A stretch of DNA of 64,000 bases from JAXDMK01 sp963765955 (GTDB lineage: Bacteria > Actinomycetota > Acidimicrobiia > Acidimicrobiales > AC-14): the NCBI GenBank assembly GCA_963765955.1, contig CAVXYA010000002.1, forward strand, positions 372,001-436,000. Direction: 5' to 3'. Below, piece after piece: positions 42,439 through 50,829 of the stretch. Under the pieces are notes generated by a model. The model saw only the letters and a list, made by a program, of their open reading frames with translations. It ran no database searches and was not told the origin of the DNA. The position numbers and the translations under genes were made by a program. The number at the start of each line of letters is the position of its first letter. The first letter of the stretch is position 1.

Positions 42439-43125
42439 ATGAGCGAAGGACGGTTGCTGGTCGTCGACGACGAGCCGAGCATCACCGACCTCGTCAGCAC
42501 CGCCCTGCGGTACGTCGGGTTCGAGGTGGCAGTGGCGTCGAATGCTCGGGAGGCGCTGGCCGCGGCCACCACGTTCCGGCCCCAGCTGGTGCTCCTCGAC
42601 GTCATGCTGCCCGACCTCGACGGCTTCGAGGTCACCCGCCGGCTGCGGGGCGAGGGGGTGCGGGTGCCGATCCTGTTCCTCACCGCCCGCGACGCCACCG
42701 AGGACAAGGTCACCGGGCTCACCATCGGCGGCGACGACTACGTCACCAAGCCGTTCAGCCTGGAGGAGCTGGTGGCCCGGGTGCGAGCCCTGCTCCGCCG
42801 GGCCGAGGGCCCGTCGCAATCCACCTCCAAGCTGGTGTTCGCCGACCTCGAGCTCGACGAGGACACCCACGAGGTGTTCCGGGCCGGTGTGCCCGTCGTC
42901 ACCACGCCCACCGAGTTCAAGCTGTTGCGGTTCCTGCTGCTGAACTCCCGCCGGGTGCTCTCGAAGTCGCAGATCCTCGACCACGTATGGCACTACGACT
43001 TCGACGGCGACGCCAACGTGGTCGAGACCTACATCAGCTACCTGCGCAAGAAGGTCGACCAGGTCGAACCCCGCCTCATCCACACCGTGCGGGGCGTGGG
43101 CTACAGCCTGCGCCTGCCGAGTTGA
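42439..43125 (+). CDS. OmpR-family response regulator
   Basis: 228 residues. Receiver domain with D10/D11, phosphorylation site D54 (LLDVMLPD), T82 (LFLTARDA) and K104 (VTKPFS). The C-terminal winged helix ends with VVETYISYLRKKVD and HTVRGVGYSLR. It sits between the HtrA-like protease and its cognate kinase. Confidence 0.93.
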   Translation: MSEGRLLVVDDEPSITDLVSTALRYVGFEVAVASNAREALAAATTFRPQLVLLDVMLPDLDGFEVTRRLRGEGVRVPILFLTARDATEDKVTGLTIGGDDYVTKPFSLEELVARVRALLRRAEGPSQSTSKLVFADLELDEDTHEVFRAGVPVVTTPTEFKLLRFLLLNSRRVLSKSQILDHVWHYDFDGDANVVETYISYLRKKVDQVEPRLIHTVRGVGYSLRLPS

Positions 43126-43141
43126 GGGTTGTGAGCTGAAT

Positions 43142-44644
43142 GTGCCAAGACTGATGTGGCGGCTCCGGTCCCTCCGGGGCCGGCTGGTGGCGGGCCTGCT
43201 GGCGGTGGCCACGGTGGGCGTGCTCGTCCTCGGCTTCGGCACCTACCGGGCCCTGGCCGGCTTCCTCCAGAACCGCACCGAGGAGCAGCTGCGGGATTCG
43301 CAGGACCCCGTGTTCAGCGAGCTGGCCCGGGCCACCTTTCCCGGTCACCGCGGCCGGAGCGGGCAGTCGGTGATCCTCACCGGCACCTTTGCCGAGCTCC
43401 GTAGCCCGGGTGACGGACCGGTGGTCACCTACCGCACCGAAGGCTGGCCCGTCCCCGAACTGGACACGGCCGGCGTCGACGAGGAGCGCTTCTACACCGC
43501 GCCCGTCGTGGCGGGGGACGGCTCCTACCGGGTGCTGGTCACGCCGCTCCCCGACGGAAGGGTCTTCTCGGTGGCGCTTCCCCTCGATGACAACCGGGCC
43601 ACCCTCCGCCGCCTGGTCGGCATCGAGCTGGGCATGAGCGCCGGCGTGCTGGCCACGCTGGCCGCCCTGAGCTGGTGGGTCGTGCGCCTGGGCCTGCGCC
43701 CCCTCGACCAGATCGGCGCCACGGCCGAGGCCATCGCCGCCGGCGACCTGAGCCGGAGGGTGGATCGGGCCGAGGACCGCACCGAGGTGGGACGCCTGGG
43801 CCTCGCCCTGAACCGCATGCTGGGCCAGATCGAGTCGGCCTTCGAGGAGCGCCGGGCCTCCGAGGCCCGCCTTCGCCGGTTCGTCGCCGACGCCAGCCAC
43901 GAGCTGCGGACTCCCCTCACGTCGATCCGGGGCTACGCCGAGCTGTTCCGGCGGGGCGCGGCCGAGCGGCCCGAAGACCTGGCCACCGCCATGCGCCGCA
44001 TCGAGGAGGAGGCGGCCCGGATGGGCGTCCTGGTCGAGGACCTGCTCCTCCTGGCCCGCCTCGACCAGGTCTCCGACCCGGCCGACCCGGCCCGGGCCGA
44101 CCCCGACCAGCCCCGACCCTTCGAGATGCTTCCCGTCGACCTGGCCCGCCTGGCCGCCGACGCGGTCGACGACGCCCGGGCGGTGACGCCCGACCGCAGC
44201 ATCACCTTCACCGACGGGGCACCGGTCATGGTGCTGGGGGACGACCTGCGCCTACGCCAGGTGGCGGCCAACCTGCTCTCGAACGCCCAGGTCCACACCC
44301 CGCCGGGCACTGCGGTGCGGGTGCGGGTGGTGGCCGAGGGCGACCGGGCCCGCCTGGAGGTGAGCGACGACGGTCCCGGCCTGCCCCCGGACGTGGCCGA
44401 GAGAGTCTTCGAGCGCTTCTTCCGGGTCGACAAGGCCCGCAGCCGGTCGACCGGTGGCGCCGGCCTCGGACTGTCGATCGTGGCCGCCATCGCCCAGGCC
44501 CACGGCGGCTCGGCCCGCCTCGACGCGACCGCCGGCAACGGCACGGGCGCCACGTTCGTCGTGGACCTTCCCCTGCACGTCGCCGGCGATCCGGGCCGCC
44601 AGGCTGACGCCACCGTCGTCCCCGGGAGACAGCCCGAGAAATAG
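43142..44644 (+). CDS. Membrane sensor histidine kinase (HAMP, HisKA, HATPase)
   Basis: 500 residues. Helix 1 at about 15-35, an extracytoplasmic sensor of about 125 residues, helix 2 at about 160-180, and a HAMP domain. The phosphoacceptor H253 lies in ASHELRTPLTSIRGYAELF. The ATP lid includes NLLSNAQVHTPPG, DDGPGLPP and GGAGLGLSIV. It pairs with the response regulator 16 nt upstream. Likely input is envelope stress, inferred from the linked HtrA protease. Confidence 0.92.
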   Translation: MPRLMWRLRSLRGRLVAGLLAVATVGVLVLGFGTYRALAGFLQNRTEEQLRDSQDPVFSELARATFPGHRGRSGQSVILTGTFAELRSPGDGPVVTYRTEGWPVPELDTAGVDEERFYTAPVVAGDGSYRVLVTPLPDGRVFSVALPLDDNRATLRRLVGIELGMSAGVLATLAALSWWVVRLGLRPLDQIGATAEAIAAGDLSRRVDRAEDRTEVGRLGLALNRMLGQIESAFEERRASEARLRRFVADASHELRTPLTSIRGYAELFRRGAAERPEDLATAMRRIEEEAARMGVLVEDLLLLARLDQVSDPADPARADPDQPRPFEMLPVDLARLAADAVDDARAVTPDRSITFTDGAPVMVLGDDLRLRQVAANLLSNAQVHTPPGTAVRVRVVAEGDRARLEVSDDGPGLPPDVAERVFERFFRVDKARSRSTGGAGLGLSIVAAIAQAHGGSARLDATAGNGTGATFVVDLPLHVAGDPGRQADATVVPGRQPEK

Positions 44645-44719
44645 CGCGGCTCGGAAATCGGTTGCTCTGCTGACGGGCGGCCGACCATCGTCGCGACCAG
44701 GGAAAGGGGGCGGGGCAGC

Positions 44720-46546
44720 GTGGCTCAGCCGATGATCGAGAACCGGGTGCACGAGCGCCGGTGGTGGACGCTCGGGATCCTGTGCCTGAGCCTGGTGATG
44801 ATCATCGTCGGCAACACGGTGCTCAACATCGCCCTGCCCACCCTGATCCGGGAGATCGACGCCACCTCCGCCGAGCTCCAGTGGATGGTCGACGTCTACG
44901 CCTTGGTCTTCGCCGGGCTCCTCCTCACGGGCGGTGCCCTGGGCGACCGGTTCGGACGCAAGGGCGTCCTCACCACCGGCCTGGTGATCTTCGGCGTCGC
45001 GTCGGTCCTGGCCGCGGTGGCCGACTCCGCCGGTCAGGTCATCATCACCCGGGGGATCATGGGCGTCGGTGCGGCCCTGGTGATGCCGGCCACCCTGTCG
45101 ATCCTCATCACCGTCTTCCCGCCGCAGGAGCGGGCCCGGGCCATCGCCGTCTGGGCCGGGCTGGCCGGCGCGGGGGCGGCGATCGGCCCCATCGCCGGCG
45201 GCTGGCTGCTCGAGCACTTCTGGTGGGGGTCGGTGTTCCTCGTCAACCTGCCCGTCATCGCCGTCGCCCTGGTGGGCGGCCGGTTCCTCGTCCCCACCTC
45301 ACGCGACCCCCGTCAGGTCCCCCTCGATCCGGTCGGAGCCGGCCTGTCGATCGTGGCCCTGGCGTCCCTGCTCTACGCCATCATCGAGGCGCCCACCCAC
45401 GGCTGGACGGGCGGGCCCACCCTGATGGCGGCGGGAGTCGGCATGGTGGTCGGCCTCCTGTTCGCGGCGTGGGAGCTGCGCTCCTCCCACCCCATGCTCG
45501 ACCTGCGGTTCTTCAAGAACCCCCGGTTCACCTCGGCCTCGGCCGCCATCATGCTCGTCTTCTTCGCCCTGTTCGGTACGTTCTTCCTGCTCACCCAGTA
45601 CCTGCAGCTGGTGCGCGACTACTCCGCCCTCCAGGCCGGGCTGCACACCCTGCCGGCGCCGCTCACGATCATGGTGATGGCCCCCATGAGCTCGAAGCTG
45701 GTGGAGCGGTTCGGCACCCGGATGGTCGTGGCCATCGGCCTCGCCGTCGTGGCCGCGGGGCTGGCCCTGGCGTCGAAGCTGGGCGTCGACACGCCCTACC
45801 TGCTGCTGGCGGTGAGCTTGGTGATCCTGGCGTCGGGCATGGCCATGTCGATGGTGCCGGCCACCACCGCCATCATGACGTCGCTTCCCCTGGGCAAGGC
45901 CGGGGTGGGCTCCGCCGTCAACGACACCACCCGGGAGCTGGGCGGCGCCTTGGGCGTGGCCGTCCTCGGCAGCCTGGTGGCGTCGCACTACGCGTCGGCG
46001 ATCGGTCGGGTGCCCGGGTTCGACGGGCCTTCGGAGGCGGTCGCCCGTCGTTCGCTGGGCGCCGCCCTCCAGGTGGCGGCCGGGGCGGGTGAGCGCGGAC
46101 CCGACCTGGCGGCCGCGGCCCGATCGGCGTTCGTCGACGCCATGGGCCTGGCCTACTCGGTCGCGGCGGCGGTGGTGCTGGTGGCGGCGGCGATGATCGC
46201 CCGCTTCATGCCGGCGCGCGGCGATGCTCGGGGCGTCCACGACGCCGGCCTCGACATCGACGTCGAGGCCGGAGGTCGAGGTCGTGCTCGAGCCGGCGCC
46301 CGAGCCGCCGCCGGCGCCGGCGCCCGCCGGGACCCCGATCCGCGTAACCCGTCCGTCCTCCGGTCGGGCTCCCTGTGGCTCAGATCGACGCCTCGGCCAT
46401 GCTCGAGGCCTTCCGCATGTAGAACGCCCACGTCGTCGCCGCGAAGACCAGGTACGAGACCAGGAACACCCAGAGGGCGGGCACCGACCAATCGGCGTTG
46501 GCGGCGGCCACGGCCACCTTCTCGGCGGGGGTCTTGGCCGCCTTGA
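44720..46546 (+). CDS. DHA2-family MFS drug exporter; C-terminal tail uncertain
   Basis: Fourteen-helix major facilitator: LQWMVDVYALVFAGLLLTGG and ALGDRFGRKGVL (motif A), ITRGIMGVGAALVMPATLSI (motif C region), WWGSVFLVNLPV. Such proteins expel drugs by proton exchange. Homology ends near 46260. The remaining ~95 codons are arginine-rich and overlap the convergent narK by 167 nt. Another frame gives EVEVVLEPAPEPPPAPAPAG, suggesting a one-base error near 46270. Confidence 0.82.
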   Translation: MAQPMIENRVHERRWWTLGILCLSLVMIIVGNTVLNIALPTLIREIDATSAELQWMVDVYALVFAGLLLTGGALGDRFGRKGVLTTGLVIFGVASVLAAVADSAGQVIITRGIMGVGAALVMPATLSILITVFPPQERARAIAVWAGLAGAGAAIGPIAGGWLLEHFWWGSVFLVNLPVIAVALVGGRFLVPTSRDPRQVPLDPVGAGLSIVALASLLYAIIEAPTHGWTGGPTLMAAGVGMVVGLLFAAWELRSSHPMLDLRFFKNPRFTSASAAIMLVFFALFGTFFLLTQYLQLVRDYSALQAGLHTLPAPLTIMVMAPMSSKLVERFGTRMVVAIGLAVVAAGLALASKLGVDTPYLLLAVSLVILASGMAMSMVPATTAIMTSLPLGKAGVGSAVNDTTRELGGALGVAVLGSLVASHYASAIGRVPGFDGPSEAVARRSLGAALQVAAGAGERGPDLAAAARSAFVDAMGLAYSVAAAVVLVAAAMIARFMPARGDARGVHDAGLDIDVEAGGRGRARAGARAAAGAGARRDPDPRNPSVLRSGSLWLRSTPRPCSRPSACRTPTSSPRRPGTRPGTPRGRAPTNRRWRRPRPPSRRGSWPP

Positions 46547-47903
46547 CCAGGGCCGAGACGTCGAGGCTGGCCTGGCGCAGCACCACCTGGATCAAGAAAC
46601 CACCGAAGGCCCCGATGGCCCCGGCGATGCCGATCACGGCCGCCGCCCGGCGCTTGAACTCGACGGCCGTCTCCTTGGGGTCGAGCTCCTTCTGGGCCGC
46701 CTCCCGCCGTCCGAGCACGGCGAAGATCGACGGGATCATCTTGTAGGTCGACCCGTTGCCCATCCCGGCCAGCAGGAAGACGACCATGTAGGACGCGAAG
46801 AAGAGCGGGAAGCTTCGCTCCTGGACCCCGACGATGGCGGTACCGGTGGCGAGGGCCATGCCCAGGAAGACGCCGAGGGTGACCCTCGACCCGCCCACCT
46901 TGTCCGACAGCCATCCACCAAGGGGGCGGGAGACGGATCCGATCATGGCGCCGACGAAGCCCAGCCCGGCCAGGTAGGTGGCGATGAACGGGTGGCCGGC
47001 GAGAAACTCCGGGAACGTGTTCTTGATCACCAGCGGTAGGGCGAACGAGAACCCGATGAACGATCCGAACGTGCCGATGTAGAGGAACGACATGATCCAT
47101 GTCTGGCCGTAGCGGAGCGACGTCGTGTACGTGCTCCTGGCCGCCTTGGCCTGGGTGAGGCTGTCCATGTAGCGCCAGGCGCAGATGGTCGCCAGTGCGA
47201 TCAGCGGCACCCACATCAGCCCCGCGTAGGCCATGTGCACCTGGTGGACAGGGAGCTTCACCGCGGCCGCCGGCACTCCGATGATGATGGCGAGCGGGAC
47301 CAGCAGCTGGGCCGAGGCGACCCCCAAATTGCCGCCCGCGGCGTTCAGGCCGAGGGCGAACCCCTTCTTTCCTTCCGGATAGAAGAACGAGATGTTGAAC
47401 ATCGAGGAGGAGAAGTTCCCGCCGCCGAAGCCGGCCGTGGCCGCGCACGCGATCAGCACCCAGAGCTGGACGTCGTGGCTCTGCTCCGCCAGCCAGCCGC
47501 TGGGGACGACGATCGCCAGCAACAGCACGGGGATGAACAGGAGGGATGCGCTGATCGCGGTCCACGCCCGGCCGCCGAACCGGGGGACGGCGAACGTGTA
47601 GGGGATGCGGAGGAACGACCCGACCAGGTTGGGGACGGCCGTGAGGATGAAGAGCTCCGACACCGACAGGCCGATCCCGATGTTGGCCAGGTTGATGACC
47701 ACGATCGTCCACAGCACCCAGATGCAGAAACCCATGTGCTCGGCGAGGATCGAGAAGGCGAGGTTCTTGCTCGCGATCCGCTTGCCCGTCTGCTCCCAGA
47801 AGACCGGGTCCTCCGGTTCCCAATGCTCGATCCACTGGCCTCGGCGGCCGGGACGGGCAGGGGCCAGCGCCGGGGCACTGACGGTGTCGACGGACGTGCT
47901 CAT
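46380..47903 (-). CDS. narK: Nitrate/nitrite MFS transporter NarK-type
   Basis: 507 residues, twelve helices. GFGGGNFSSSMFNISFFYPE and KKGFALGLNAAGGNLG (nitrate signature 1), and VFLLAGMGNGSTYKMIPSIF (signature 2) are diagnostic of the NNP family. GGAGG stands four bases before ATG 47903. It imports nitrate or exports nitrite for the reductase genes at 50.8-57.5 kb, from which it is separated by the SIMPL and HNH genes. A periodic element upstream may be its regulator site. Confidence 0.92.
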   Translation of the reverse strand: MSTSVDTVSAPALAPARPGRRGQWIEHWEPEDPVFWEQTGKRIASKNLAFSILAEHMGFCIWVLWTIVVINLANIGIGLSVSELFILTAVPNLVGSFLRIPYTFAVPRFGGRAWTAISASLLFIPVLLLAIVVPSGWLAEQSHDVQLWVLIACAATAGFGGGNFSSSMFNISFFYPEGKKGFALGLNAAGGNLGVASAQLLVPLAIIIGVPAAAVKLPVHQVHMAYAGLMWVPLIALATICAWRYMDSLTQAKAARSTYTTSLRYGQTWIMSFLYIGTFGSFIGFSFALPLVIKNTFPEFLAGHPFIATYLAGLGFVGAMIGSVSRPLGGWLSDKVGGSRVTLGVFLGMALATGTAIVGVQERSFPLFFASYMVVFLLAGMGNGSTYKMIPSIFAVLGRREAAQKELDPKETAVEFKRRAAAVIGIAGAIGAFGGFLIQVVLRQASLDVSALVKAAKTPAEKVAVAAANADWSVPALWVFLVSYLVFAATTWAFYMRKASSMAEASI

Positions 47904-47955
47904 TTCGCCTCCGGGTTCGATTTTCGATCCTCGTCGGCGAACCTACGAAGTTCTG

Positions 47956-48004
47956 TCTTCGGGCCCGTTTCCGCCCCGTCATAGCCAGGTGACACCTCGC
48001 TCAC
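47956..48004 (-). promoter_or_regulatory. 11-bp periodic motif array upstream of narK (candidate GlnR/NnaR site)
   Basis: Reading toward narK on the minus strand, GTGAG, GTCAC, ATGAC, GAAAC and GAAGA occur every 11 bp (plus-strand starts 48000, 47989, 47978, 47967, 47956). GlnR boxes consist of GTnAC and GAAAC half-sites with 6-nt gaps, the same pitch. The match is partial, so this is a candidate only. Confidence 0.4.
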
Positions 48005-48094
48005 ATCGCCGACGGACCGGGTGAGCGGTGTTGTTCACGGTCCCATCACGCCGTGCCCCGCGAGACGGCCCGCCAGCGGGCGCGGGAGCGTGGC

Positions 48095-48258
<164 letters not shown>

Positions 48259-48271
48259 GCCGTGCGTGCGG

Positions 48272-48922
48272 TCAGACCGCGGCGAAGGTGAACGCGACGT
48301 CGACCTCGGCGGTGACGGTCATCTCGTCCGGGGTGACGTCGATGATGTCCTGCTCAGGGACGGCGCTCCGGGTCATCGCCATCCCGGCGGCCATGGGCAT
48401 GAAGCCGCCGGTATCGGACGTCTGCCGGAGCCCGGGTTCGGCCACCCAGGCAACGCCGGTCACCCGCAGGCCGAGGGCGGCGGTGTAGGCGTCGGCCCGG
48501 GTTCGGGCGTCGGCCGCGGCCCGCCCCCGCACCTGGCCGTGGACCGGGTTGCTCGGGTCGAGTTGCCAAGCGGGACCGTCGACCGCCCCGCCCGCCGCCG
48601 CCAGCTCGGCCAGCAGATCGCCGAGGACGGCGAAGTCGACCACCTCCACCACCGAGGTGCGGCTCGCCCTCCACCCGGTGCGGACGCTTTCCCCCTTGCG
48701 CCACCGGGTCTTGGGATGCACGACGAGCGAGGTGGTGATGGTCCGGTCGACTGCATCCTGACGATTGGCGACGGTTGCGTCGACCTGGCCGGCGAGCCGA
48801 GCCGCCTCCCGATAGGCGTCCTCCCGGGCGCCACCCTCCGCCTCGACCGTCACTCGGATGATCGCCCGGTCGGGCATCGCCCGCTCCTGACCTCCTCCAC
48901 GCACAACGATCAGCTCATCCAC
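48272..48922 (-). CDS. SIMPL (DUF541) domain protein
   Basis: 216 residues. DELIVVRGGGQERAMPDRAI, ARLAGQVDATVANRQDA, TRADAYTAALGLRVTGVAWV, and the closing strand VTAEVDVAFTFAAV match DUF541, a ring-forming fold seen in periplasmic proteins. No signal peptide is present here, so this copy may be cytoplasmic. ATG/GTG start at 48922; divergent from the HNH gene promoter. Confidence 0.75.
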   Translation of the reverse strand: MDELIVVRGGGQERAMPDRAIIRVTVEAEGGAREDAYREAARLAGQVDATVANRQDAVDRTITTSLVVHPKTRWRKGESVRTGWRASRTSVVEVVDFAVLGDLLAELAAAGGAVDGPAWQLDPSNPVHGQVRGRAAADARTRADAYTAALGLRVTGVAWVAEPGLRQTSDTGGFMPMAAGMAMTRSAVPEQDIIDVTPDEMTVTAEVDVAFTFAAV

Positions 48923-48950
48923 CCTTGTCGACGCTAGTCACGAGAATGGC

Positions 48951-48996
48951 TTGACTTGTTCGGCGCGCGGTGGTAGTATACGAACACCAGTTCGTA
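48951..48996 (+). promoter_or_regulatory. Strong promoter with LexA-like palindrome for the DUF222-HNH gene
   Basis: TTGACT (48951-48956) and TAGTAT (48974-48979) have a 17-bp spacer. TACGAACACCAGTTCGTA (48979-48996) is a perfect palindrome whose core CGAAC-N4-GTTCG is the mycobacterial SOS box core, with the outer T/A swapped. Position across the start site suits repression. The related 13E12-type DUF222 genes of mycobacteria are known LexA targets. Confidence 0.7.
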
Positions 48997-49042
48997 CTGG
49001 TCTCGCTTCCCCGTCAGTCGTCGTTCGTTCGGACTCTGGGGC

Positions 49043-50520
49043 ATGGCCATGGGCGTGGGGATCGCAGAGCTGCGGGAATCGTTGAGTGACTATGCGGCCG
49101 GGTTCGACCCTGCTCTGTTGTCGGCGACGCAGGCCGAGCGTGTGGTGGACGAGGCGTCGAGGATCGAGAACATCGCCGCCACCCTCAAGGCGCTGGCTGC
49201 GGCCCGGGTGGCCGAGACGGGCTCGTGGCGGGCTGCGGGCGATCGTTCGGCGGCCCATCACCTGGCCCGGCGCACCGGCACCACCGTCGCTCCAGGCGGC
49301 GACGGCCATCGACACCGCCCGTCGTCTGGAGTCCCTGCCCGAGACCTCGGCCGCGGCCCGGCGGGGTGAGCTGTCGGCCGAGCAGGCGTCGGCCATCGCC
49401 GGCGCCGCCGGTGCCGACGCCGATGCCGAGCACCGTTTGCTGGAGGCCGCCCGCCGCTCGCCCCTGGCCGAGCTGCGGGAGCAGTGCGGTCGGGCCCAGG
49501 CCGCCGCCCTCGTCGATGGCGAGGCCCGCCGGTCACGCATCCACCAGCGCCGCTCGCTGCGCTCCTACACCGACACCGACGGCGAGTGGCACCTGCACTG
49601 CCGCAACAACCCCGAGGTCGGAGCCCGGGTCATGGCCGCCCTGGAGCCGTTCCGGGAGGCGATCTTCCGCCGGGCCCGCTCCGAGGGCCGACGGGAGCCC
49701 CCCGACGCCTACGCCGCCGACGCCCTGGCCGAGATGGCCCGATGCGCAGACGAGGTCGGCCCGGCCGCCGACGCCCTGGCGGAGATGGCCCGGTGCGCGG
49801 GCGACGGCAACGCCGATCAGGATCCCGGATCGGTTGCCGATGCCGACGCCGTCGCCGATGCCGATGCCGATGCCGATGCCGTGCCGATGCCGATGCCGAG
49901 CCGTCGGCGACCGCCGACGCCGATGCCGATCCCGACGCGGACGCCGTTGGCGACACGGTGCCCGGCACCCGCCCCGCAGAGATCCGACCGCGGAGACCGC
50001 CGACCCGGCGGCATCCCGCCCCCCTCGGCCAAGGCGGCCGGCCCGGTCCTCGGCGCCGCCCAAGATCATCGTGCGGGTCGACCTGGAGGCGCTGCTGCGG
50101 GGCTGGCCCATCGAGGGCGAGGTGTGCGAGATCGCCGGGTTCGGGCCGGTGGCGGTGTCCGCGGTGCGGGACATGATCGACAGCGACGACCCGTTCCTGG
50201 CCGCGGTGGCCACCCGGGGCCAGGCGGTGCTGGGGGTGGCCCATCTGGGGCGGCGGCCCAACGCCTGGCAGCAGACGGCCCTGCAGTGGCTCTACCCGAG
50301 CTGCGCCAACCAGGCCTGTGGCGCCCGGGCCCGGCTCGACTACGACCACCGCCTCGACTGGGCCAGCAGCCACATCACCGTCCTCGACCTGCTCGATCGC
50401 CTGTGCGGGCACTGCCACGCCCTCAAGACCCGGCAGAACTGGATGCTGGTCGAAGGCCGGGGCAAACGGCCGCTCGTGCCCCCAGACGACCCCCGCCATC
50501 CCCGCCACGCCCTCGAGTGA
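49043..50520 (+). pseudogene. DUF222/13E12-type protein with HNH nuclease domain, frameshifted
   Basis: N-terminus MAMGVGIAELRESLSDYAAG, then DUF222 after a shift near 49288 (ESLPETSAAARRGELSAEQA, LLEAARRSPLAELREQCGRA). A low-complexity (DA)n linker carries two further shifts (49880-50040). The C-terminal HNH domain reads LDYDHRLDWASSHITVLDLL and CGHCHALKTRQNW, with zinc-binding cysteines. Architecture equals repeat-associated 13E12 proteins. The promoter carries a LexA-like box. At least three indels separate the parts. Confidence 0.75.
49848..49965. repeat. GCCGAT hexamer repeats in the HNH gene linker
   Basis: Runs of GCCGAT and GCCGATCCC-like units encode an Asp-Ala linker in one frame, Pro-Met in the next and Arg-Cys in the third. 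Slippage here is a natural source of the frameshifts in this gene. Confidence 0.75.
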
Positions 50521-50690
50521 GCCCGAATGATCGCGGGTCGCCACGCGGGGCGTGCGAGCGATGCGCCATGCCCGTCACGCCCTCGAGTGAGCAGAACGAC
50601 ACGACGCGGGTCGGCCCACGCGGGCGTGCAGATGACCCCGCCATCCCCACCACGCCATCGAGGCGAGGGTGAACGGCCCGCGGGGCCCTG
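50489..50690. repeat. Degenerate repeats of the HNH gene 3' end
   Basis: The gene's last bases (CCGCCATCCCCGCCACGCC, then CTCGAGTGAGC) recur imperfectly about 70 nt downstream and again near 50640, each with an accompanying GCGGGTCGGC/ACGCGGG(G)CGTGC segment. Nothing else was recognised between 50521 and 50829. Such tails suggest repeated 3'-end duplication events. Confidence 0.6.
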
Positions 50691-50829
50691 ATTCGGCCGT
50701 GCCATGCACCCCGTCCGCGCAAGCATGCGGGACCACACCTGGTCGCCCGCGACCGAGCCCCAGGGCCGCAGCGGTACGGCGCCCCGCATGGCCGGCCACG
50801 TGCATGTGCGCGCCGTCCAGTTGGCGGAC

